From CAIKZZ01 sp035524495 (GTDB lineage Bacteria > Pseudomonadota > Gammaproteobacteria > Steroidobacterales > Steroidobacteraceae): a DNA stretch of 21,069 nucleotides. Shown here in pieces: positions 1-4,751 of the stretch. The notes below the pieces were generated by a model. That model was not told where the DNA came from. It saw only the letters and a program-made list of their open reading frames with translations, and ran no database searches. Where the stretch lies: the NCBI GenBank assembly GCA_035524495.1, contig DATKOR010000070.1, forward strand, positions 1-21,069, read 5' to 3'. The position numbers and the translations under genes were made by a program. Each line of letters opens with the position of its first letter. Position 1 is the stretch's first letter.

Positions 1-411
1 CAGCGTCTTCAGGACGAGTTCGCGGGCGGTCGTCATCACTTCGACGTTGCCCTGGAAGGAGCGCGACGCCGAGATCATGTTGGTCAGTTCCTCGACCGGG
101 TTGACGTTCGAGCCGTACACGTAGCCGGTCGCGTCGGCGAGCGGGTGGTCGGGCTGGTAGCGCTTGGCGGGTGCGGCCTGCGACTGGATGACGTCGAGCA
201 CGCGCACCCCGACGCCCGGCTCGTCGGAGCCCGGGTTTGCCGAGAACTCGCGCAGCTGCGTCGCGAACACCGGGTGGCGCGAGCGATACGCCGCCTGCGC
301 GGACGGCGCGACCGAGTCGGCGTTCGCGAGGTTCGAGGCCGTGACGTTCAAGCGCATCGACTCGGCGTTCATCGCCGAGCCTGAAATGTCGAAGATTCCG
401 AGTAGCGACAT
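1..411 (-). CDS. flgC: Flagellar proximal rod protein FlgC (3' end cut by window edge)
   Basis: FlgC is a subunit of the proximal rod of the flagellar basal body, in the periplasm. 137 codons are visible, starting at the ATG at 411 and still open at base 1. The family is about 135-140 residues long, so only a few residues should be missing. The N-terminus (MSLLGIFDISGSAMNAESMR) is followed by the rod-family signature around NVTASNLANADS. The middle carries YVYGSNVNPVEELTNMISASR, the conserved C-terminal heptad region. The gene lies 20 nt after flgB on the same strand, the standard flgBC order, and probably shares the flgB sigma54 promoter. flgDEFG are expected to the left, outside the window. 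Identification is from sequence similarity I recognise. Confidence 0.95.
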   Translation of the reverse strand, partial: MSLLGIFDISGSAMNAESMRLNVTASNLANADSVAPSAQAAYRSRHPVFATQLREFSANPGSDEPGVGVRVLDVIQSQAAPAKRYQPDHPLADATGYVYGSNVNPVEELTNMISASRSFQGNVEVMTTARELVLKTL

Positions 412-431
412 GGTGCTCTGCCTGGGTTCGT

Positions 432-821
432 TTACTGGCCGGTCATCGCGGTCTGGAGCGCCGCGATGCTGCGGTTGATGAAGTCGAGGCTCGTCTGGAA
501 GCGCACCGCGTTCTCGGCGAACTTCGCCTGCTCGACCGGCGCCTCGACGGTGTTGCCGTCGAGGGACGGCTGGAACGGGATCCGGTACTTGAGCTCCCCC
601 GGCGTGCCGCCCTGGCCGCCGATCGCGAGGTGCCCGACGTGCGTGCGGGTGAGCGTCAGGTCCCCGCCCTGCGTCGCGTCCGAGAGCGCGGCCGCGAAGT
701 CGTAGTCGCGGGCCTTGTAGTTCGGCGTGTCGGCGTTCGCGATGTTGGTCGCGAGCACGCTGACGCGGTCGGCCGCGGCGTAGAGCGCGCGCTCGTGGAT
801 TCCAAAGACGTTGTCGAACAT
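432..821 (-). CDS. flgB: Flagellar proximal rod protein FlgB
   Basis: FlgB is a rod subunit that polymerises between the MS ring/export gate and FlgC. The protein has 129 residues. It begins MFDNVFGIHERALYAAADR and carries the rod signature LATNIANADTPNYKARDYDF at about residues 26-45. The C-terminus, with FQTSLDFINRSIAALQTAM, is the usual amphipathic helix. An in-frame ATG at 854 would add 11 residues, but it lies next to the sigma54 site at 858-872, upstream of the expected transcription start near 846. The ATG at 821 also fits the family N-terminus, so I chose it. The Shine-Dalgarno is weak. flgC follows after 20 nt. Confidence 0.95.
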   Translation of the reverse strand: MFDNVFGIHERALYAAADRVSVLATNIANADTPNYKARDYDFAAALSDATQGGDLTLTRTHVGHLAIGGQGGTPGELKYRIPFQPSLDGNTVEAPVEQAKFAENAVRFQTSLDFINRSIAALQTAMTGQ

Positions 822-857
822 GGGCGTCGTCTCGCGTGAGGTCTCGCGGTTCATAGA

Positions 858-872
858 GCAAGACCCGTGCCA
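858..872 (-). promoter_or_regulatory. Sigma54 (RpoN) promoter for flgBC
   Basis: Read on the minus strand the site is TGGCACGGGTCTTGC, a complete match to the sigma54 consensus TGGCACG-N4-TTGC, with GG and GC at the required spacing. Transcription should start about 12 nt past the GC, near 846, giving a leader of about 25 nt to the flgB ATG at 821. Sigma54 control of flgB operons is established in Pseudomonas and Vibrio. An enhancer-binding activator is required, but none is encoded in this window. Confidence 0.85.
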
Positions 873-1134
873 ACCGCCCGCGGGGCGCTTTTGCCGCCCG
901 CCGCGGGTTCCGGACGCCCGAAAGCGGCAATCGCGGGCCACCTGAGCGCTCGCAGGCGGCAAGCCTTGGCCGCCGGCGGCCGCATCAGCGGGGCCGGCCG
1001 GCCATCGGCGGACGACGGACTTTTGACGCGCCGCCGTCGGCGGTTCAGCGAAAGCCCGGGATTTGCGCGCAAGGACGCCCGGTCGGGGCCCAAAAACCCG
1101 CCGCGCTGCAGGGACTTAGCGGTCGGGCCGGTAC

Positions 1135-1149
1135 TGGCACACATCGTGC
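1135..1149 (+). promoter_or_regulatory. Sigma54-like promoter for flgA
   Basis: TGGCACACATCGTGC keeps the whole -24 core (TGGCAC) and the -12 GC at exact spacing. It differs from the consensus at the first T of TTGC and at one spacer base. The expected start, about 12 nt downstream, falls near 1161, only 2-3 nt before the flgA ATG at 1163. The transcript would therefore be almost leaderless. Either flgA is translated that way, another promoter is used, or the match is fortuitous. Confidence 0.5.
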
Positions 1150-1162
1150 AGAGATAGAGGGA

Positions 1163-1873
1163 ATGCGCGCGCCCCACTCCTCGCTCAGCGCCCTCGTGCT
1201 CGTCGCGGTGCTTCTTTGCGCCGCGGCCCCGGCGCGCGCGGAGGAAGGACTCGAGCGGCCCGAGCGCATCGCCGCGGTCGCGCGCGCGACCGCCGCGCGC
1301 GAGAGCGGTCGCGCGCCGGCCGAGCTCGAGGTCGGCGTCATCGACCCGCGCCTCAGGCTGCGGGCCTGCGACACGGAACCGGCCGGCCGGCTCGCACCCG
1401 GCACGCGCTCCTCGACCCAGCTCACCGTCGAAGTCCGCTGCCCGGGCCCCCCGTGGCGGCAGTTCGTGCCGGTGCGGGTGCACGCCGAGGAGCCCGTCGT
1501 GATCGCCGCGCACCCGCTCGGCCGGCTCGAGGTCGTGACCGCCGCCGACGTCGCGCTCGTCAGCCGCGACGTCGCGAGCATCCCGACCGGCTACTTTCGG
1601 AGCCTCGACGACGTCGTCGGGCGGATCGCGCAGCGCACGATCGGCCCCGGCGAGGTGCTCTCGCCGACGACCGTGCGGCCGCCGCCGCTCGTGCGCCGCG
1701 GCCAGACCGTGACGCTGATCGCCCGTGCCGGCGGCCTCGCGGTCCGCAGCACCGGCGTCGTCCAGGGCGACGGCGGCCTCGCCGAGCGCGTCCGCGTCAG
1801 GAACGCGGCCTCCGGCCGCACCGTCGAGGGCTTCGTGCGCTCGAGCGACACCGTCGAGGTGCTCGTCGAATGA
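1163..1873 (+). CDS. flgA: Flagellar P-ring assembly chaperone FlgA
   Basis: FlgA is a periplasmic chaperone for FlgI P-ring assembly. The protein has 236 residues, normal for the family. It starts with a Sec signal peptide (MRAPHSSLSALVLVAVLLCAAAPARA) with likely cleavage after residue 26. The central and C-terminal part forms the SAF/FlgA fold. It includes VVTAADVALVSRDVASIPTGYF followed by VRRGQTVTLIARAGGLAVRS and RVRVRNAASGRTVEGFV, the typical ChapFlgA ending. The start is fixed by the signal peptide. GAGG sits only 2-3 nt before the ATG, so initiation may be unusual. The gene is divergent from flgBC and is followed by flgM after about 165 nt containing its own promoter. Confidence 0.95.
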   Translation: MRAPHSSLSALVLVAVLLCAAAPARAEEGLERPERIAAVARATAARESGRAPAELEVGVIDPRLRLRACDTEPAGRLAPGTRSSTQLTVEVRCPGPPWRQFVPVRVHAEEPVVIAAHPLGRLEVVTAADVALVSRDVASIPTGYFRSLDDVVGRIAQRTIGPGEVLSPTTVRPPPLVRRGQTVTLIARAGGLAVRSTGVVQGDGGLAERVRVRNAASGRTVEGFVRSSDTVEVLVE

Positions 1874-1886
1874 ATTCGCTCAAGGT

Positions 1887-1903
1887 TCGGCGCGCCGCGC
1901 CGA
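1887..1903 (+). repeat. Short GC inverted repeat after flgA
   Basis: TCGGCGC-GCC-GCGCCGA forms a 7-bp perfect stem with a 3-nt loop, 14 nt after the flgA stop codon. No T-run follows, so it is not a canonical intrinsic terminator. It could stabilise the flgA mRNA end or slow read-through into flgM. It may also be chance in GC-rich DNA. Confidence 0.3.
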
Positions 1904-1973
1904 CAGTGGCGGACGGCGAAAGGACTTACGCCGCTGCACCGAACCGGACCCTGCGCAAGTTCACATATTTCTC

Positions 1974-2000
1974 TAAAGTTCGGCGCTGACCGACCGATAC
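1974..2000 (+). promoter_or_regulatory. Sigma28 (FliA) promoter for flgM
   Basis: The -35 TAAAGTTC (1974-1981) and -10 ACCGATAC (1993-2000) are separated by 11 nt. The consensus is TAAAGTTT-N11-GCCGATAA, so 7/8 and 6/8 bases match at exact spacing. Transcription would start near 2007, after the ATG at 2002 but before the flgM ATG at 2038. FliA-driven flgM is the classical feedback arrangement of flagellar regulation. Confidence 0.85.
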
Positions 2001-2037
2001 GATGGAAGAGGAGCTGCGTGCTCCGGGAGTGATCAAC

Positions 2038-2349
2038 ATGAGCACCAAAATTACGGGGTACGGCACCCCCACGACCGTGGTGTCGGGCTCGTCCCGCACC
2101 GGCGGCGTCGAGCGTGTCGCCGGGGATGCCCCCGCGAGCGGTCCCGCGGCGCCGGCCGGCGACTCGGTGACGCTGACCGATTCGGCCAAGACGCTGCAGA
2201 AGCTCGGGGAGGCGATCGCCGCCTCGCCGGTCGTCGATGGCAACCGCGTCGAGGCGGTCAAGAGCCAGATCGCGCAGAACACCTACAAGGTGGACTCGCT
2301 CAAGGTCGCGGCCAAGCTGCTCGCGGCCGACCAGGAACTGCCGCACTGA
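2038..2349 (+). CDS. flgM: Anti-sigma28 factor FlgM
   Basis: FlgM binds FliA and blocks late flagellar genes until it is exported through the finished hook-basal body. The protein has 103 residues, typical for the family. The N-terminal half is low-complexity and Ala/Gly/Pro-rich, as expected for the unfolded export end. The FliA-binding C-terminus contains VDGNRVEAVKSQIAQNTYKV at residues 67-86, followed by AAKLLAADQELPH. An ATG at 2002 is in frame but lies before the expected transcription start of the sigma28 promoter. The ATG at 2038 follows GGGAG at good spacing and gives the family N-terminus. flgN follows 11 nt later. Confidence 0.93.
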   Translation: MSTKITGYGTPTTVVSGSSRTGGVERVAGDAPASGPAAPAGDSVTLTDSAKTLQKLGEAIAASPVVDGNRVEAVKSQIAQNTYKVDSLKVAAKLLAADQELPH

Positions 2350-2360
2350 GGCGTGCACCC

Positions 2361-2867
2361 ATGGACCTGACCGCACTCGCCGCGCTGAACACGTTGCTCG
2401 ACCGCCAGATCGTGGTCGGCAACGCGCTTCTGGCTGCGCTCGAGGCCGAGCGCGGCGCGCTGACGGGCTTCGACCTCGCAGCGCTCGAGGCGAGCACGAC
2501 CGAGAAGGACCGCATGGTCGGCGAGTTCGACCGGCTCGACGGCGACCGCCGCCGGCTGATCGCGCGCTTCGGCTACGGACCGGGCCGCGCCGACATGGTC
2601 GAGCTCATCCGCGCGGTCGAGGACCGCGGCTATCGCGAGGACGCGCGCCACGCGGGTCCTCTGGCCGCGCGCTGGCGCCGTTATGTCAACATCGCCGAGC
2701 GCTGCCGCGACGCGAACGAGCGCAATGGGCTCATCGTCAGCATGCAGAGCCGCCGCGTCACGAAGACGCTGAACGTGCTGCGCACGGGTCGCGCGGACGA
2801 ACTCACCTACGGTCCCGCAGGCGCTGCCGCTCTCGGCTACGGCGCCCGGGCCCTCGGTCGGGTCTGA
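2361..2867 (+). CDS. flgN: Flagellar export chaperone FlgN
   Basis: FlgN is a cytoplasmic chaperone for the hook-associated proteins FlgK and FlgL. The protein has 168 residues and is mostly helical with heptad-like patterns. The N-terminus (LNTLLDRQIVVGNALLAALEAER) and the helix with LEASTTEKDRMV fit the FlgN family. The NIAERCRDANERNGLIVSMQ motif near residues 112-131 (core ANERNGLIV) is the recognisable hallmark. Position immediately after flgM supports the call, as flgMN is the conserved pair. The gene ends in TGA at 2865-2867, one base before the hairpin that precedes the CsrA-family gene. Confidence 0.9.
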   Translation: MDLTALAALNTLLDRQIVVGNALLAALEAERGALTGFDLAALEASTTEKDRMVGEFDRLDGDRRRLIARFGYGPGRADMVELIRAVEDRGYREDARHAGPLAARWRRYVNIAERCRDANERNGLIVSMQSRRVTKTLNVLRTGRADELTYGPAGAAALGYGARALGRV

Positions 2868-2879
2868 GACCGGACGGTC
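2868..2879 (+). promoter_or_regulatory. GGA-loop hairpin at CsrA-family gene start (possible autoregulatory site)
   Basis: GACC-GGAC-GGTC folds into a 4-bp stem with a GGAC tetraloop ending 6 nt before the ATG at 2886. GGA exposed in a hairpin loop over the ribosome-binding region is the known recognition pattern for CsrA/Rsm proteins (CANGGAYG-type; the last six positions match here). No better Shine-Dalgarno is present. Binding is inference. Confidence 0.4.
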
Positions 2880-2885
2880 GCGGCC

Positions 2886-3080
2886 ATGCTGGTCCTCAGC
2901 CGCAGAGCAGACGAGTCGATCGTGATCCAGCCGGCCGACGGCGCGGACGCGAACATGACGCTCGCCGAGCTCTTCGCCAATGGCCCGATCCAGATCACGC
3001 TCCTAGGCGGAACCGGAAAGCGTGTCAAGATGGGCATCAATGCACCGGTTCAGCTCGCGATCCGTCGCAAAGACGACTGA
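2886..3080 (+). CDS. CsrA-family regulator of the RsmN/RsmF type (helix inserted after beta-2)
   Basis: This is a 64-residue RNA-binding regulator, likely post-transcriptional. Residues 1-14 (MLVLSRRADESIVI) match CsrA strands 1-2, including L4, R6 and R7. About 19 residues (15-33, with TLAELFANG predicted helical) are inserted. Residues 34-61 (PIQITLLGG, then KRVKMGINAP and LAIRR) match strands 3-5. R61 aligns with the RNA-contacting R44 of CsrA. The protein ends three residues later, so the usual C-terminal helix is absent. An inserted helix after strand 2 and loss of the terminal helix are the hallmarks of Pseudomonas RsmN/RsmF. The gene sits 18 nt after flgN and is probably in the flgMN transcript. 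Which mRNAs it binds cannot be read from here. It could also be a degenerate csrA copy, but the conserved residues argue against that. Confidence 0.82.
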   Translation: MLVLSRRADESIVIQPADGADANMTLAELFANGPIQITLLGGTGKRVKMGINAPVQLAIRRKDD

Positions 3081-3203
3081 CGCTTTTAAGTTTCTGAATT
3101 AATTACAGAATTCCGCACCCTTCCGGACGCGGGACGCGTGCTGCAGCGCGATTTGCACGCTTGCAAACCCCGCTTTCATGCTCGGCCGGGCGACGCTCAG
3201 GCA

Positions 3204-3230
3204 TACTGAGTCCCGCGCTAGGGGCGATAT
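3204..3230 (+). promoter_or_regulatory. Weak sigma28-like candidate before the PilZ gene
   Basis: The gap 3081-3254 holds no gene. It opens with an AT-rich patch (about 3084-3112) that contrasts with the GC-rich surroundings. Near its end, TACTGAGT (4/8) and GGCGATAT (6/8) lie 11 nt apart, in the sigma28 layout. The expected start is near 3237, leaving room for GGAG at 3240-3243 before the ATG at 3255. The match is marginal, and a housekeeping promoter using TATAAG at 3228-3233 is equally possible. Confidence 0.22.
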
Positions 3231-3254
3231 AAGAATTTCGGAGACGGGGTTCCT

Positions 3255-3530
3255 ATGGAACGGCGGCTGCATACGCGCCATCGGGCGCGCACTACCGTAT
3301 ACGTTCAGGTTCCGGGCCGCCGCGGCAAGCTGTGCCGTGCGCGCAATCTGAGCGCGAACGGCGTGTTCGTCGAGACCGAGAACCTGGGCCTGCAGAAGGG
3401 CTCGGTCGTCGAGCTCGCCTTCGCGATCAACCTCGGCAGCGTGACCAAGATTCATCGCCGTACCGCGATCGTCGCGCACGTCTCGCGCGGCGGTACGGGC
3501 CTCAGGATGGAGAGCTACGCCGGGCGCTGA
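3255..3530 (+). CDS. Single-domain PilZ protein (cyclic-di-GMP receptor)
   Basis: This is a 91-residue protein consisting of one PilZ domain. It has the RxxxR motif (R8 and R12 in TRHRAR) and the (D/N)xSxxG motif (N31-L-S-A-N-G36), which together bind cyclic di-GMP. It then has beta strands typical of PilZ, ending with IVAHVSRGGTGLRM. There is no membrane segment and no YcgR-N domain. PilZ proteins near flgMN (for example FlgZ in pseudomonads) slow or stop motility when cyclic di-GMP rises, and a similar role is inferred here. The gene is 174 nt after the RsmN-type gene and is followed by an intrinsic terminator, so it closes the flagellar block. Confidence 0.88.
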   Translation: MERRLHTRHRARTTVYVQVPGRRGKLCRARNLSANGVFVETENLGLQKGSVVELAFAINLGSVTKIHRRTAIVAHVSRGGTGLRMESYAGR

Positions 3531-3533
3531 AGC

Positions 3534-3563
3534 CCGACGAGCCACAACCGGGTTCCATGTCGG
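3534..3563 (+). other. Leader hairpin between PilZ gene and yhhQ
   Basis: CCGAC (3534-3538) pairs with GTCGG (3559-3563). Inside it GAGCC (3539-3543) pairs with the GGTTC region (3551-3555) through one G-U pair, leaving a 3-nt bulge (CAT). The structure sits directly before the terminator hairpin at 3565-3591 and upstream of a queuosine-precursor transporter gene. A preQ1-responsive leader is possible, but the A-rich tail of class I preQ1 aptamers is not visible. Confidence 0.3.
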
Positions 3564-3564
3564 T

Positions 3565-3601
3565 GGCGCCGCAGTCGCAAGGCTCGGCGCCTCTTTTATT
3601 T
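3565..3601 (+). terminator. Intrinsic terminator after the flagellar block
   Basis: A perfect 7-bp stem, GGCGCCG (3565-3571) with CGGCGCC (3585-3591), has a 13-nt loop and is followed immediately by the T-rich tail TCTTTTATTT (3592-3601). It would stop transcripts from flgM to the PilZ gene. It may also act as an attenuator for yhhQ, whose ATG is 28 nt further on. Confidence 0.8.
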
Positions 3602-3628
3602 GGGGCCCCGTGCTCCTGAGGATGCCGG

Positions 3629-4336
3629 ATGCCGAACGTGCCCGCCAACCGCTCGTTCAAGTACTACGACTTCATCATGGCGGCGTACGTCTGCATCCTG
3701 CTGTGCGCGAACCTGATCGGCCCGTCGAAGGTCGCGACGATCAACCTGCCGCTCTTCGGCGTCACCGACTACGTCGCCGGCGTGCTCTTCTTCCCGATCT
3801 CGTACTTCTTCGGCGACATCCTGACCGAGGTCTACGGCTACGGGCGCGACCGGCGCGTCGTGTGGGCGGGCTTCGCGGCGCTCGTGTTCGCCGCCGTGAT
3901 GGCCGCGACGATCGTGGCGCTGCCGGCGGCGTCCTGGTGGCACAACCAGCCGGCCGTCGAGACGATCTTCGGCGCCACGCCGCGCATCGTCGCGGGCTCG
4001 ATCACCGCGTTCTGGTGCGGCTCCTTCGCCAACAGCTACGTGCTCGCGAAGATGAAGCTCTTCACGCGCGGACGGTGGCTGTGGACGCGGACGATCGGCT
4101 CGACGGCGGTCGGCGAGCTCGTGGACTCGGCGCTCTTCTACACGATCGCCTTCTACGGCACCTGGGAGACGCGCCACGTCGTCGCCGTCACGCTGACGCA
4201 GTACGTCTTCAAGGTGACCTGGGAGGTGCTCGCCACGCCCCTGACCTACGTCGTCGTCGGGTTCCTGAAGCGCGCCGAGCAGGAGGACTACTACGACCGC
4301 GACACGAACTTCACGCCGTTTTCGCTGCGGACCTGA
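3629..4336 (+). CDS. yhhQ: Queuosine precursor transporter (YhhQ family, DUF165/Vut_1)
   Basis: This inner-membrane protein of 235 residues has about six hydrophobic segments. The family imports preQ0/preQ1 for queuosine tRNA modification (shown for E. coli YhhQ). Recognisable parts are MAAYVCILLCANLIGPSKV near the start, DYVAGVLFFPISYFFGDILT followed by EVYGYGRDRRVVW at about residues 47-79, and GSTAVGELVDSALFYTIAFY around residues 156-175. The C-terminus ends in a charged YYDRDTNFTPFSLRT tail. GAGGA about 8 nt upstream supports the ATG at 3629. The gene stands alone and converges on the GFA gene with a 7-nt gap. The leader contains the terminator described separately. Confidence 0.9.
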   Translation: MPNVPANRSFKYYDFIMAAYVCILLCANLIGPSKVATINLPLFGVTDYVAGVLFFPISYFFGDILTEVYGYGRDRRVVWAGFAALVFAAVMAATIVALPAASWWHNQPAVETIFGATPRIVAGSITAFWCGSFANSYVLAKMKLFTRGRWLWTRTIGSTAVGELVDSALFYTIAFYGTWETRHVVAVTLTQYVFKVTWEVLATPLTYVVVGFLKRAEQEDYYDRDTNFTPFSLRT

Positions 4337-4343
4337 ACGGCCA

Positions 4344-4751
4344 TCAGCTGGGGCGACGCGACTCGGCGTACTGCGGGAGTCCGTCCGCGGGCCGGTCCCA
4401 TGAGGCCGCATCGACCATCCAGATGTGGTCGATCGGCGCCACCCGCGAGGGCTCCTCGAGCGTGCCGATCGTGAGGTCGACCTCGCCGGGCCGGCGATCG
4501 TTCCGATAGCCGATCGGCGCACCGCACCGGCCGCAGAACGACCGCCAGACGCCAGGCGAGGACTGGAACGCCTGCGGCGACCCCGCGGTGATCCGCAGGT
4601 CCGCGGTCTTCACGGTGACCCAGCCGAGAGCGTGCGCGCCCGAGGCGCGACGGCACGAGGTGCAGTGGCACAGCGTCGGCGGGTAGAGCAAGGGCCCGCA
4701 CTCGTAGCGCACCGCACCGCAGAGGCACCTTCCGGAGAGCTGCTCGCTCAT
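4344..4751 (-). CDS. GFA-family zinc protein (glutathione-dependent formaldehyde-activating enzyme-like)
   Basis: This 135-residue protein has the full Cys pattern of the GFA fold: C9-x-C11, C28-H-C30-x-x-C33 and C73-x-x-C76, the two structural/catalytic zinc sites. The family was named for glutathione-dependent formaldehyde capture, but most members have no proven substrate, so no reaction is assigned. Its ATG overlaps the glcF stop codon (ATGA, 4748-4751), so it is translationally coupled to glycolate oxidase. A role in handling a reactive aldehyde such as glyoxylate is a speculative reading of that context. The gene is last in the operon and converges on yhhQ. Confidence 0.85.
   Translation of the reverse strand: MSEQLSGRCLCGAVRYECGPLLYPPTLCHCTSCRRASGAHALGWVTVKTADLRITAGSPQAFQSSPGVWRSFCGRCGAPIGYRNDRRPGEVDLTIGTLEEPSRVAPIDHIWMVDAASWDRPADGLPQYAESRRPS

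Larger units (their letters stand above)
822..1162. promoter_or_regulatory. Divergent flgB/flgA control region
   Basis: This 341-bp stretch holds no convincing gene. It separates leftward flgBC from rightward flgA and has a sigma54-type element near each end, at 858-872 (minus) and 1135-1149 (plus). Between them are two perfect GC-only palindromes, 14 nt at 968-981 (GGCCGCCGGCGGCC) and 12 nt at 992-1003 (GGCCGGCCGGCC). They lie roughly 100-170 bp from either promoter, a distance typical for enhancer-binding protein sites. The positions are seen directly. A role as activator sites is inference, and GC-rich DNA makes such palindromes by chance. Confidence 0.5.

Noticed and set aside
822..854. 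Longer FlgB from the in-frame ATG at 854
   Set aside because: It would start before the expected transcription start of the consensus sigma54 promoter, and the extra residues do not fit the family.
2002..2037. Longer FlgM from the ATG at 2002
   Set aside because: It lies between the sigma28 -10 box and the expected transcription start. The ATG at 2038 has the better Shine-Dalgarno and family fit.
3084..3112. Terminator after the RsmN-type gene in the AT-rich patch
   Set aside because: Only a 5-bp TTCTG/CAGAA stem with a long loop and no following T-run can be found.
3531..3601. Canonical class I preQ1 riboswitch before yhhQ
   Set aside because: The A-rich tail and small aptamer layout are missing. 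Only a generic hairpin and a terminator are seen.
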